A stretch of 64,000 nucleotides of DNA from a bacterium (GTDB taxonomy: Bacteria; Vulcanimicrobiota; JABDET01), in NCBI GenBank assembly GCA_021817145.1, contig JAKAVV010000001.1, positions 62,001-126,000 on the forward strand, written 5' to 3'. Of this stretch, positions 50,147 through 59,587 are shown in pieces; position 1 is the stretch's first letter; every line of letters begins with the position of its first letter. The position numbers and the translations under genes were made by a program. The notes below the pieces were generated by a model. It saw only the letters and a list, made by a program, of their open reading frames with translations. It was not told where the DNA came from and searched no databases.

Positions 50147-51331
50147 TTAAGGTTCATCTCCATTGGAAGGGGTTCCAAAAAAACGGAAATACAGGTAAGT
50201 GTTTACCGTCATAATGGCTCCATATAAGTAGAAAGGGATGCCGATTTCTGATAGATCAAATAGGTATCCTGTCATCAGAATTCCTCCTGAAGAAGAGGCT
50301 AAACGGGCAACTTGATTGGTTCCAAGGGCTCTTCCCATCTCATCATCTTTTACTCTTTCTGTTAATTGAGTTTGCTGAATCGGCAGAGCAGCAATTCTGA
50401 GAGCAGGAGACAAAAAATAGATGATAAGGGCAAAAGGGAGGTTTTTTATCAAGGGGAGCAAGATCATTAAGACTGCTCCTAGTCCTCTTGTAAAAGCCAT
50501 GCTTCTGACAAACCCTAAAGTTTTTTCAAGGAGAGGAGCTGTTAAAAGTCCTGCTGCAGCAATTAACCCGCTGATAAATCCATAAACCGCCATTTCAGAT
50601 TTTGGGACATGATACACGAGAACGAAAAACGGGATTAAAAAAGGGGTTACCAGTCCTTGGGAAAAACCATTTAAGATTCCAGTTATTGTGAATTTTCCGA
50701 TGGTGCGCGCGCTTTTTAATTTTTTTGGATTTCCTTTTATTTTTTTAAATTTAAGAGGCAGCACGAAAAGGATCCCAATGAGTGATATCAGCATGGCTGC
50801 AAAAAAGGCTCCTTGAATCGTAAAAAGTTTTGCCAGGAGCGTTCCAAGAGCAGCAAGAATACCGCTGATAAAGGTGAAAACAGAATAGTATTTCGTGCGG
50901 TTTTCAGGAGTGGTCAAATCAGCGAGAATCGCGCTTTGAATTGGCTGAGCTGCTCCACCCACTCCTCCACCAGCAAGAGAACCAGTGGCTGAATATCCTC
51001 CGAGCACAGCAGCTGCAAAAAGAGGAAAAAGCGCATGGGACAAGAGAACAAAAAGGCAGCTTAAAGGAATTAAAACAGCTACCACTAGAAGGGTTTCTTT
51101 TCTTCCCCATACATCGGTTAAAAATCCGAAGGATAGTCCGAGAAGAGCTGTTCCAATGGATGCTGCTGTGTAAAGAAAACCGAGAATAAGGGCACCATGG
51201 CTGAACGATTTTAATACAAGATAAGGGAAGGTTAGGGCGATCATTCCAGCTGCAATGCTTCTGCAAATTCGAAAGGTGAGAAAAAGAAGGGTCCCTGTGG
51301 GATTTTCACGTGAGCTGGAATGGATCAACAC
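50147..51331 (-). CDS. MFS transporter
   Basis: About 12 hydrophobic segments; GLSFGFLTDVWGRKETLLV loop motif. Confidence 0.85.
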   Translation of the reverse strand: MLIHSSSRENPTGTLLFLTFRICRSIAAGMIALTFPYLVLKSFSHGALILGFLYTAASIGTALLGLSFGFLTDVWGRKETLLVVAVLIPLSCLFVLLSHALFPLFAAAVLGGYSATGSLAGGGVGGAAQPIQSAILADLTTPENRTKYYSVFTFISGILAALGTLLAKLFTIQGAFFAAMLISLIGILFVLPLKFKKIKGNPKKLKSARTIGKFTITGILNGFSQGLVTPFLIPFFVLVYHVPKSEMAVYGFISGLIAAAGLLTAPLLEKTLGFVRSMAFTRGLGAVLMILLPLIKNLPFALIIYFLSPALRIAALPIQQTQLTERVKDDEMGRALGTNQVARLASSSGGILMTGYLFDLSEIGIPFYLYGAIMTVNTYLYFRFFGTPSNGDEP

Positions 51332-51346
51332 TTTTTGCGCTGCTGC

Positions 51347-52639
51347 CTATCCTGTGATGCGGAAGCGGAGAGAGATAACATTGACAGGTCCCCGATCTCT
51401 ATTGTATCCTGGATTTGCGATTTTTTGATAATCTAAGGTAATGGTTTCATGACTGAAAATTCTATGAGCGTAATACACTTCGAAAATTCGTTCTGATCCA
51501 TAATTCAATTTTCCATCCCCTAACCAGGTTCCAATTCCTCCTGCTGCTAGATAAGCGGCATGAACAGAAGAAAGATCATTTTGCCCCAGAGCAATTCCAG
51601 CATAATCATTTGGTATTTTCCAAAGTTTTCCAGATAGCTGAGCGCCAAGAGAAAAGGTTCGATCCGCTTCTGTGAAAACAAAGCTCTGGGTTTGTCCATT
51701 ATTCCAGCCGTAGCGCATGAAAATTCCAGTTCGTTTATCTTTAGATAAAGGTTGATCCAGGTTGATTCCAAAACCGTATTTAACCGCTCCAACTCTAGCT
51801 GTGCAGGAAATACAGGGGATTGTATTTGTTTCTTGGGCAAGAGCTAGGGATTCAGCATAATTCCCCATGTCAGCGAGGTTTCGATACAGCAAGAATCGAA
51901 CCGTCATTCTGTGGAGTTTGGAAGTGATTCTTGGATAAAAATCCAGTTCCATTTGATCCCCTTGATTATGAGCCATATCTGTTGAAAGGTTTATTCCGTT
52001 CGCCACTGTTGGCATTTGGAAGATCCCTAATCTGAACGCCCATCCAGGATGGATCCAGGAAACAGCCAGTCCTCCTGAATACCCGATTGTATCTGCAGCA
52101 TAATCGTACGCCGTATCATTGATAAAAGTCCAGTTTAGAAATTGAGTATTGGTTTCATTGGCATAAAGATTTTGATCAAATACATCGGTAACAGCGAATT
52201 TCCCGAATCTGACCACCAGATGGCTGTCAGGTGTTACGGGTTGAGTCCACTGCAAAAAATAGCGCGCAGGGAAAGGAGTTCTTGCAAAAGCTCCGGCAAA
52301 CACGACATCCCCATTCACATAGCCGGCAAGCCCGACCCCTCCTCCTCCAACTCCAACCCCTCTTGTCATCTGAATATCCAGCCCGCCTGTTAAGCTGCTT
52401 AAAAAGTGAATTCTCCCAGAGACAATGTAATTGGTGACTGTTTCTGTTTCATTTCGCGATAAAAAACTGTTAGGTCCCTGATAAGGGCTCGGAAATTTAA
52501 ATAAAGTTTGGACAATAGAAGTGGCTCGATAACTCCATTGGTAGAAGGAGTTGGATTTGCCGTGAGCATAAACCAGAGTCTGCAGGAAGAGGAAAACAGA
52601 TAAAAGCAAAAATGTCTTTTTTATTTGTTTTTTTCTCAT
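51347..52639 (-). CDS. Carbohydrate-selective porin-like outer-membrane protein
   Basis: Signal peptide; VVRFGKFAVTDVFDQNLYANETNTQFLNWTFINDTAYDYAADTIGYSGGLAVSW; ends with a beta-strand-like SLRFRITG. Confidence 0.7.
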   Translation of the reverse strand: MRKKQIKKTFLLLSVFLFLQTLVYAHGKSNSFYQWSYRATSIVQTLFKFPSPYQGPNSFLSRNETETVTNYIVSGRIHFLSSLTGGLDIQMTRGVGVGGGGVGLAGYVNGDVVFAGAFARTPFPARYFLQWTQPVTPDSHLVVRFGKFAVTDVFDQNLYANETNTQFLNWTFINDTAYDYAADTIGYSGGLAVSWIHPGWAFRLGIFQMPTVANGINLSTDMAHNQGDQMELDFYPRITSKLHRMTVRFLLYRNLADMGNYAESLALAQETNTIPCISCTARVGAVKYGFGINLDQPLSKDKRTGIFMRYGWNNGQTQSFVFTEADRTFSLGAQLSGKLWKIPNDYAGIALGQNDLSSVHAAYLAAGGIGTWLGDGKLNYGSERIFEVYYAHRIFSHETITLDYQKIANPGYNRDRGPVNVISLRFRITG

Positions 52640-53382
52640 TTGCGAATTTGGAAAGTTGCGGATTCAACCACTGTCACCTGTTTTTCAATTGTAGAGGTAC
52701 TGTACTGTCCAAAAGCGCTGACTTCTGTGGAGCCAGGGGCTGTTACCTGGAATAAACCCACGTTCACTCCTCGAAGCACCCCAATTTTATCTCCTGCTGC
52801 TCTGGCTATGGCTGCAGCCCTTGATTTTGCGTCTTTTGTGGCTTTAGCAAGCATTTCAACTCGTAAAGGGGCTAATTCTGTATAAAGAAACTGAGGGGGC
52901 TCTGACACAACAGGAATCCCTTGATTAATAAGTTGGTAAATATGGCGCGCAAGATCGGCGATTTGATGAACATGATGAGACCGGATTTCAAAATTTTGAA
53001 TTAATTGATATTGAACAATATACCCTGTCATTTGCCCATTGATGAACTGTTGAATATTGTTTGCTGTGAGCGGTGATTCCGCGATTTCGCTTTTTGGAAT
53101 CTGGTTCGAGCTCAAATAATTTAAAATCGCTGTGGTGTCTGTCTGGACTTTCTGGTAAGCCTGCTGAAGTGTTACCCCCTTCCCTTTTACTGAAAACTGC
53201 CAGACCACATAATTCGATTCGATTTTCTTTGAAGCAGTTCCTGAAACAGTGATTAATTGATTGGTTTCTTTTATTTTGTTGATTGTTTTAGAGACCAGCC
53301 ATCCAAAAATAACAAGAGCTGCTGAGATAAAAAGTAAACCCAAAAATAATTGAGGGAACCGCTGTGAAGATGAATGTTCCAT
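52636..53382 (-). CDS. SIMPL-domain (DUF541) protein
   Basis: LITVSGTASKKIESNYVVWQFSVKGKG...AATKDAKSRAAAIARAAGDKIGVLRGVNVG-like C-terminus. Confidence 0.85.
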   Translation of the reverse strand: MEHSSSQRFPQLFLGLLFISAALVIFGWLVSKTINKIKETNQLITVSGTASKKIESNYVVWQFSVKGKGVTLQQAYQKVQTDTTAILNYLSSNQIPKSEIAESPLTANNIQQFINGQMTGYIVQYQLIQNFEIRSHHVHQIADLARHIYQLINQGIPVVSEPPQFLYTELAPLRVEMLAKATKDAKSRAAAIARAAGDKIGVLRGVNVGLFQVTAPGSTEVSAFGQYSTSTIEKQVTVVESATFQIRK

Positions 53383-53447
53383 ACTTTTTTTTTCTGGTTA
53401 ATCGCTTAGCATCCTGCTAGTCAAGATCATGCTAACCAAGATATATC

Positions 53448-53493
53448 TAGAGGATGCCTACTGTTATTACGAAATGTCATTAGAGGATGCCTA
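53448..53493 (+). repeat. 13-bp direct repeat TAGAGGATGCCTA x2, 33 bp apart, upstream of DUF433 gene
   Basis: Copies at 53448-53460 and 53481-53493. Confidence 0.8.
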
Positions 53494-53529
53494 TAGGAAA
53501 AATTTGCGATGTATGGTATAATATCATCA

Positions 53530-53841
53530 ATGAGACTAAAACCGGGAGAAAAGATTAAAACGGATCAGGCTGAATGGAAATCGCATTCCACAAAACGAAG
53601 CAGACCAGATACGCGCGCTCGCATCACAGTCGATCCAGAGATCTTGACAGGGAAAGCTGTTGTAAAAGGAACTCGCTTGTCTGTGGAATTTATTATTGAA
53701 CTGCTTGCTAAAGGCTGGACTACGAAAGATATACTAGAAAATTATCCGCAGCTTGCAAGTGAGGACATTCAAGCTTGCTTAGCCTATGCTGGAAAAATTT
53801 TAAGAGTGGAAAAAGTATATCCTCTGCAGTTTAATCCGTGA
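53530..53841 (+). CDS. DUF433 family (antitoxin-like) protein
   Basis: RITVDPEILTGKAVVKGTRLSVEFIIELLAKGWTTKDILENYPQLASEDIQACLAYA. Confidence 0.88.
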   Translation: MRLKPGEKIKTDQAEWKSHSTKRSRPDTRARITVDPEILTGKAVVKGTRLSVEFIIELLAKGWTTKDILENYPQLASEDIQACLAYAGKILRVEKVYPLQFNP

Positions 53842-54203
53842 ATTCTCTGAAATTGCTTGCGGATGAAAATTTTCCATGGAAAGCAGTAAAAGCTCTTCGA
53901 TCATCCGGTTATGATGTGGTATGGGTTGCTAAGGATAAGCCAGGAAGCACTGATCTGGAAGTTTTGTCTAGAGCAGCCAGGGAAAAGCGAATTTTATTAA
54001 CCTTCGACCGTGATTTTAGCACACTGGCATTTCGCATGGTCCTGCCGGCAGAAACAGGGGTTATTCTCTTTACTATTCCACTTGATTCTCTACTGCTGCT
54101 TGCCGAAAAGGTTGTTCATATTCTTGAGAGCCGTGATGACTGGTTTGCCCATTATTCCGAGATCGGGGATGACTGCATTCGAATGTTTCCTCTATTTACA
54201 TAA
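53838..54203 (+). CDS. DUF5615 PIN-like toxin-like protein
   Basis: LKLLADENFPWKAVKALRSSGYDVVWVAKDKPGSTDLEVLSRAAREKRILLTFDRDFSTLAF; GTGA overlap with DUF433 gene. Confidence 0.87.
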   Translation: MNSLKLLADENFPWKAVKALRSSGYDVVWVAKDKPGSTDLEVLSRAAREKRILLTFDRDFSTLAFRMVLPAETGVILFTIPLDSLLLLAEKVVHILESRDDWFAHYSEIGDDCIRMFPLFT

Positions 54204-54417
54204 TTTAAAAATCACTTTCCCATCCTATTTCGCCCTCCTTTTTTACTCTATTTACAGATCATAAATTGAACTTATTTAATATAAACCTAGAGAGGAGGTG
54301 ACCTTTTCGCTTGGCAGTTTACCCATGACATAATCGCTTGGGAATAACAATAAATTGCAAAAAAGGGGAAGATAGAGGAGAAAACGGAAAAGATCGCGTT
54401 AGGATTTAAAAAAAATA

Positions 54418-55632
54418 ATGAAAAACAACAGCTATTTTCAATTATTAAAAACGAATCGAGATTTTCGGAAATTTTGGATTGCCCAGCAGATCAGCATGGC
54501 AGGGGACTGGATTACCAGTATTCCTCTTTTAGGGCTTGTGCTGACTTTGACAGGTTCAGGGCTGGATACAAGTTTAGTGCTGGTTTTTACTTTAATTCCT
54601 TATGTTCTTTTTGCCCCTTTTTCCGGAGTGCTTGCGGATCGAACGAATCGAAAAGCGATCATGGTGATTGGAGATTTTATAAGAACCCCTCTTGTTTTAG
54701 GGTTTTTGCTCATCCATCACGCTTCCCAAATTTGGATTGTATATGTTTTGATTATTATTGGCGAGTTGATTGGGGTTCTTTATTATCCAGCTGCTTCTTC
54801 CGCTTTTCCTAATCTCGTGGAATCTCATGAACTTTATACGGCTAATGCTTTGTCAGGAGCCAGTTGGGGGGTTATGTTAGCTGTTGGTTCAGCTCTCGGT
54901 GGGATTATTGCGAGCTTGTGGGGGAGAAATATCTGTTTTATTGTGGATTCTGCTAGTTTTTTCATTTCTGCTTCCATTACATTGACAATAAAGCGCCCCT
55001 TTTCAAAACAGAGAATAGAGAAAAAAGAGACAGGAGGGTTTCGAGATTTAAAGGAGGGGCTTCAGTATTCTCTTGCCCAGCCTAGAATCTGGCAGGTGAT
55101 TTTATTGAATGGAGGGCTTGGATTTGCCACAGGAATGGTGATCTTATACTCTATTTTCCCTGTTCAAGTTTTCCATGACGGAGATTTTGGAATTGGAACT
55201 CTTTATGCTATTCGAGGGGTTGGAAATATTATTGGAGCCCCTCTTGCCAGGCATCTGGTTCCAGAGGAGATGTCTTCTCTTAGAAAAGGGCTGTTCTGGT
55301 CAGGAATTGTGGTTGGGGTTTTCTATCTTTTTTTCAGTCAGTCTCCTGGACTTCTTATTGCGTGCGCTGCTGTTTTACTGGATCATATTGGAAATGGAGC
55401 GTTTTGGACTCTATGCAATTTTTCAATCCAGAAATTGGTTCCTGATCAGTATTTGGGAAGGGTTCTTTCTTTTCAGACCGCTGTTTTTACTCTTGCGATG
55501 GCTTCAGCCAGCCTTCTCTGCGGAGCTTTAGTGGGGATTATTTCCCCCAGATGGGTTGCAGCAGGTTTTGGGGTTGTTACTTTGATTTATGTGTCTTTCT
55601 GGTTTAAGCTGACGAGGAGATCGTTTCAGTGA
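54418..55632 (+). CDS. MFS transporter (EntS-like)
   Basis: NRDFRKFWIAQQISMAGDWITSIPL; GVLADRTNRKAIMVIGD; multi-TM. Confidence 0.88.
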   Translation: MKNNSYFQLLKTNRDFRKFWIAQQISMAGDWITSIPLLGLVLTLTGSGLDTSLVLVFTLIPYVLFAPFSGVLADRTNRKAIMVIGDFIRTPLVLGFLLIHHASQIWIVYVLIIIGELIGVLYYPAASSAFPNLVESHELYTANALSGASWGVMLAVGSALGGIIASLWGRNICFIVDSASFFISASITLTIKRPFSKQRIEKKETGGFRDLKEGLQYSLAQPRIWQVILLNGGLGFATGMVILYSIFPVQVFHDGDFGIGTLYAIRGVGNIIGAPLARHLVPEEMSSLRKGLFWSGIVVGVFYLFFSQSPGLLIACAAVLLDHIGNGAFWTLCNFSIQKLVPDQYLGRVLSFQTAVFTLAMASASLLCGALVGIISPRWVAAGFGVVTLIYVSFWFKLTRRSFQ

Positions 55633-55748
55633 TAAAAATGCGGTTTTTATGATCGATCTCATTGCAGTATTTCTAGATGCCGTGTAGAATAATGTGTTAC
55701 TACTGTTTTATGAGGATAATGGAAGGAGCTCGTAAGTAAATAGGAATT

Positions 55749-56857
55749 ATGGGCAAACTTAATGAGAATCAAAAAATAGTGACTCGGGACATTTTGTTTT
55801 TTTTAAGTGAGAAAGCAGTGATTTATCTTGTTTTTATACTTGCTCTTTTTGCTTTTGCTGTTTTTTGCGCTTTGTACTGTCAGAAGTCAGCCTCAACCCT
55901 CAAGCTGAAAGCCCGACTAAAGCGATTCCCGTATTTCCCAACCCCAATTTGAATCAAGCGTTTCGCAATGCTGTATGGGAAGGGAATTTGCAGTTAATAA
56001 AACAGCTCTTAAAAAAGGGGGCTGATATTAACCATCAAGGATCTTATGGGGCAGGAGAAATGACCCCTTTGGCCACTGCTGTCAAATGGAGGCATTTTAG
56101 AGTGGTGAAATATTTAGTTTCTCATGGAGCAGACGTCAATGAGCCTTCTTTTATTGGGTATACTCCTTTGGAAATAGCTGTCAAATATAAAAATTTAAGA
56201 TGTGTGAAGTATTTAGTTTCTCATGGAGCAGAGATTAATCTAAAAGATTCGTATGGGAATTTTCCTCTCAGCTATGCAGCTCGAAAAGGGGAGTTAAGGA
56301 TAGTAAGGTTTTTAGTTTCTCATGGAGCAGAGATTAGTCTAAAGGATTCTTATGGTGAGACTGCTTTGGGTGAAGCTTTGTTTTACCATCATCTTCGCGT
56401 TGTGAAATATCTTTTGTCTTATGGACCCAAGTGGAGGGAGAAAACAACCCTTCTTTCCTATTCAGCAGCAGTTCATTATCCTGATGAATATATTGGACAG
56501 AAGATAAATTGGAGTGGATCAGTGGTAAGTATTGATACAGGTAAAGGGTTTTTAGAAGTGCTCAGGGGCAACTCATTATACCCATTGATCGTATTTTATA
56601 AAGGATACTGCTCGACCAGCAAGTTAGCAAAAAGAGGTATTAAAGATGGCGTCAAAATTAGAATTTTTGGCGTTTTTGAGGGGTTGACCTCTAATCCTTC
56701 TGTAAAGGTAAAAGCGATTCAGATTGAACGGCTGAAAACAGGTAACCCTGGTGGGCGAAAGAGGCGAACCCGCGTGGCTCACGATTTGGTAAAAAGTAAT
56801 AGTTTTTGGATGCTTTTACATGGCAAGCAGTGGAGGATGTTGAAGGTTCCTCGCTAA
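55749..56857 (+). pseudogene. Ankyrin-repeat protein, frame-split from its N-terminal signal/TM segment; C-terminal OB-fold-like region
   Basis: 55749 ORF supplies SEKAVIYLVFILALFAFAVF; ORF at 55865 supplies repeats VVKYLVSHGADVNEPSFIGYTPLEIAVKYKNLRC. One extra T in the T6 tract at 55861-55866 would join them. Confidence 0.65.
56748..56764. repeat. 17-bp copy of tRNA-Val 3' end (putative attachment-site remnant, distal)
   Basis: ctggtgggcgaaagagg identical to 61055-61071. Confidence 0.7.
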
Positions 56858-56874
56858 TCTTGCATGTCATAAGA

Positions 56875-57705
56875 ATGAATTTGAGTGAATGGTTTAGGGT
56901 GTCACCTGACGTTATGAGCAGTCAGGTCACGAGTTTGACCTGGAAGCCCTCTCCTTACCCTCGGCCTGGAGGGAGTTCCGGGGCCTTTGAGGTTGAAGCA
57001 TCCGAGGGGGATTATAGGGCACTGCTTAAGCCCGGCAGGCCTGATCCTCAATCTTTGCCTCGGTGTCAGGCTGCTGTGGAAAGAATCGCTTTCGTTTTGG
57101 GAAACCGTCTTGACCTCCCCATTCCACCAGTCCAGTTGACCAAAGGCTTTCCCCCGGCAGTGGCTGACTGGCCTTGCTGCATCGCATTTAAGCCAAAGGG
57201 AGCCGTGTGGACATGGGGATATTTACAGGCAAAGGGCGCACTGTCAGCTCTTGATAAGAATTTGTTTCAGGAAGGCGCAAGGATTGTTCCATTTCATATC
57301 TGGATAGATGCCCATGACCGCGCAAACCAGGGGAATATCCTTTATGTCGAAAATCCCGAATCTGGGGAATCCCGGTTCTTCTTTATCGACCACTCCACCA
57401 GCATGTTGGGGGCCGAGCAGGTGGGACATAAGCACTGGCGGGAGGGCCGTCCTCTGGAGTTCGTCCAATGTGCGGTTTTCGCTCAGTTTTTGGAACAAAT
57501 TTCCTCTCTCACAGCGTCCAAAACCATAGACAAAATCGCCAATTTGAGTGATAATGAGATTAGAGAGGCCGTTTTATCCATTCCGGAGGAGTTCCTTACA
57601 AGTGAGGAGAAATGCCTTACCATAGAGGGGCTTCTACAACGGAAGGGGAAGATTCGGGAGCTTGTAAAAAGGTGGTTTGAGAATTATGGGAAATCGTATG
57701 ACTAG
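56875..57705 (+). CDS. HipA-like atypical kinase domain protein
   Basis: YRALLKPG...VERIAFVLGNRLDLPIPPVQL...FHIWIDAHDRANQGNILYV...FFFIDHSTSML; start set at ATG 56875. Confidence 0.7.
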   Translation: MNLSEWFRVSPDVMSSQVTSLTWKPSPYPRPGGSSGAFEVEASEGDYRALLKPGRPDPQSLPRCQAAVERIAFVLGNRLDLPIPPVQLTKGFPPAVADWPCCIAFKPKGAVWTWGYLQAKGALSALDKNLFQEGARIVPFHIWIDAHDRANQGNILYVENPESGESRFFFIDHSTSMLGAEQVGHKHWREGRPLEFVQCAVFAQFLEQISSLTASKTIDKIANLSDNEIREAVLSIPEEFLTSEEKCLTIEGLLQRKGKIRELVKRWFENYGKSYD

Positions 57706-58099
57706 AAAGGAATTCACGTGCTGCTCCTTTTCCCCTGACGCAAGCAGCAAGAAAGGCCACGTTCTCGCCGTGATTGCCGCCACATGGCAGGGAGAAAACA
57801 AGTTGAAAAATGTCGAGTGGTGCCTGAATGAGGAAGCAAGAAGCCTTCTGGAGGATGTCACAAAAATCAAGTCCCTGAGGAACGTCCTTCTGAATCTGCA
57901 TGATTTCTTTAAAGAAGCGGCCACAAGAGCAGTGGAACGTCTTGGTTCCGATCATGCAAAGTTTTGGGACATGTTTTTTGACGAAGTGGGTTGCCTAAAT
58001 TTCTCTTTCACTGAACCGGCGGAAACGGACACCGAATCCCTGAAGGAAATTTTGAACCAGCAGATCAGGTCGAAAGAAGAATTGCTGGTTACCGCGTGA
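57698..58099 (+). CDS. Hypothetical partner protein overlapping the HipA-like gene
   Basis: MTRKEFTCCSFSPDASSKKGHVLAVIAAT...; 8-nt overlap with upstream CDS. Confidence 0.6.
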   Translation: MTRKEFTCCSFSPDASSKKGHVLAVIAATWQGENKLKNVEWCLNEEARSLLEDVTKIKSLRNVLLNLHDFFKEAATRAVERLGSDHAKFWDMFFDEVGCLNFSFTEPAETDTESLKEILNQQIRSKEELLVTA

Positions 58100-58119
58100 A
58101 CCTTGCATCTCTATAAATC

Positions 58120-58167
58120 CTGGTGGGCGAAAGAGGACTTGAACCTCTGACCTCCTGAATGTAAGTC
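58120..58167. repeat. 48-bp perfect copy of the tRNA-Val 3' half (putative attachment site)
   Basis: ctggtgggcgaaagaggacttgaacctctgacctcctgaatgtaagtc identical to 61055-61102. Confidence 0.93.
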
Positions 58168-58303
58168 CAATGTGCCACTTTTTGCCCCTTTTTAGTTTCG
58201 TTGAGTTTGTTCAGTATTTATAGGGGTTTAAGCCACTTTTCAAGTGAAGGTCAGTTTGTCCATTTTTACCCCTTTTTGGACTCATCCGTTAGAAAGCTTA
58301 ATT

Positions 58304-59587
58304 CTACCACCGTTTCACCCCACCATGACGGGAACAAGCACCGCGCCCTGTGGCTTCTGAGCAAGTTCCATCACGACAAAGCGTTTCTCCTTGACATTGG
58401 TTATCTTTTTTCTGATTTCCCTGCTGTGGGTTCTCATTCGATGGGGCAACTATTGTTGCGCCTAATGGTGAAGTTCCAATATACCAAGCTGGATGAATCT
58501 CCATCCAACCATGATCTTTATCAAGTACGTACGGGCCCACAACGTAAACATGGGAACCAACTTCAGGCTTTCGAATTGAATTGTGGTATCCTTCACAAGC
58601 AGTAATCGCATCAATTTGGGTTACGGAATGTTCACACACTGCTTCCACAACAAGGTCTCCATGCTCACCAGAATAATTCCTTCCATCGAGAAGCCTTTGG
58701 TAAGGATTGTCCAGAATAATGTTGATATGATAATCTCCATCTCTTTCTGGTCTCACGGTGTCCACTGTTCCCGATACAAGCATGCAGGAGTTAATGACCT
58801 TGAGTCTCCAGGAGTTATAAACATGCGCCATGATGTCTCCATGTTTACAATAGGATCCAGAGGAAACATAATTGCTGTTACCATTTCCCCGTCCTCCTGC
58901 ATTGCCAAGGTTGAATTCTTTTGGCATGTTCTGCAGGTACGTAACTTCTACTGGATGAGTATGCTTAATTTCTACTGCATAGAAAGGAGCATGGCAGTTC
59001 GAGGCTATTTTCTTGGAAATCATCAACTCTGTAATTTTTTTTAAGATGGCTTTATCATTACCGTAAGAACCCGGGGTTCCGCTAAATTTTAAATCTGAGG
59101 TTTTCTCCGACACCTTAACCACGACAAGATTAAGTGGGGAAATATCCTGGCAAAGTTTCACGGAAAAATGCTGTCCAACTTGAATTTTTTTACCTTTTCC
59201 CGCTGGGATTTCGTAAAATATTTTCTTGCCTGATTGAACTATACTTACAGGAAGCGAAAGAGGTTTATTTTTTTTTGATTCATGATACAGAAGTAGAATA
59301 CTCAGTCCTCTTCTCATTTTAAATTTGCCTTTTGTGTTAAAGAAGCCAACCATCTTTTCCCCTTCTGGATAAATTCCCGAAATCGTCCCAATTTTTTCAC
59401 CGTGAAATAAGATTTTGAAACTTGACAATGAAGGAAGTGGAAGCTGGGGTTTAAAAGAAACCCGAATCTCCCTCCATCCCATATTCATTACTCCTGTAAC
59501 GACTGCGGGTATCTGCTCATCTGCAGCAATGGCTGATATTTGAAGGAGAAATAAAAGTAACAGGAATTGAACGAAGTTATGTCTCAT
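58304..59587 (-). CDS. Secreted multidomain protein: MCE-like N-terminal region, OB-fold-like GWMEIHP domain, DUF3761-like C-terminus
   Basis: Signal peptide MRHNFVQFLLLLFLLQISAIAAD; SSFKILFHGEKIGTISGIYPEG; CMLVSGTVDTVRPERDGDYHINIILD...DKDHGWMEIHPAWYIG; LCRDGTCSEATGRGACSRHGGVKRW. Confidence 0.65.
   Translation of the reverse strand: MRHNFVQFLLLLFLLQISAIAADEQIPAVVTGVMNMGWREIRVSFKPQLPLPSLSSFKILFHGEKIGTISGIYPEGEKMVGFFNTKGKFKMRRGLSILLLYHESKKNKPLSLPVSIVQSGKKIFYEIPAGKGKKIQVGQHFSVKLCQDISPLNLVVVKVSEKTSDLKFSGTPGSYGNDKAILKKITELMISKKIASNCHAPFYAVEIKHTHPVEVTYLQNMPKEFNLGNAGGRGNGNSNYVSSGSYCKHGDIMAHVYNSWRLKVINSCMLVSGTVDTVRPERDGDYHINIILDNPYQRLLDGRNYSGEHGDLVVEAVCEHSVTQIDAITACEGYHNSIRKPEVGSHVYVVGPYVLDKDHGWMEIHPAWYIGTSPLGATIVAPSNENPQQGNQKKDNQCQGETLCRDGTCSEATGRGACSRHGGVKRW

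Noticed and set aside
55861-55868. Programmed -1 ribosomal frameshift in the ankyrin gene
   Set aside because: Zero-frame codons gtt ttt tgc do not form an X XXY YYZ slippery heptamer; homopolymer indel or slippage is a better fit.
58201-59044. + strand ORFs 58201-58605 and 58583-59044
   Set aside because: They lie mostly antisense to the 58304-59587 secreted protein, which has a signal peptide and recognisable domains.
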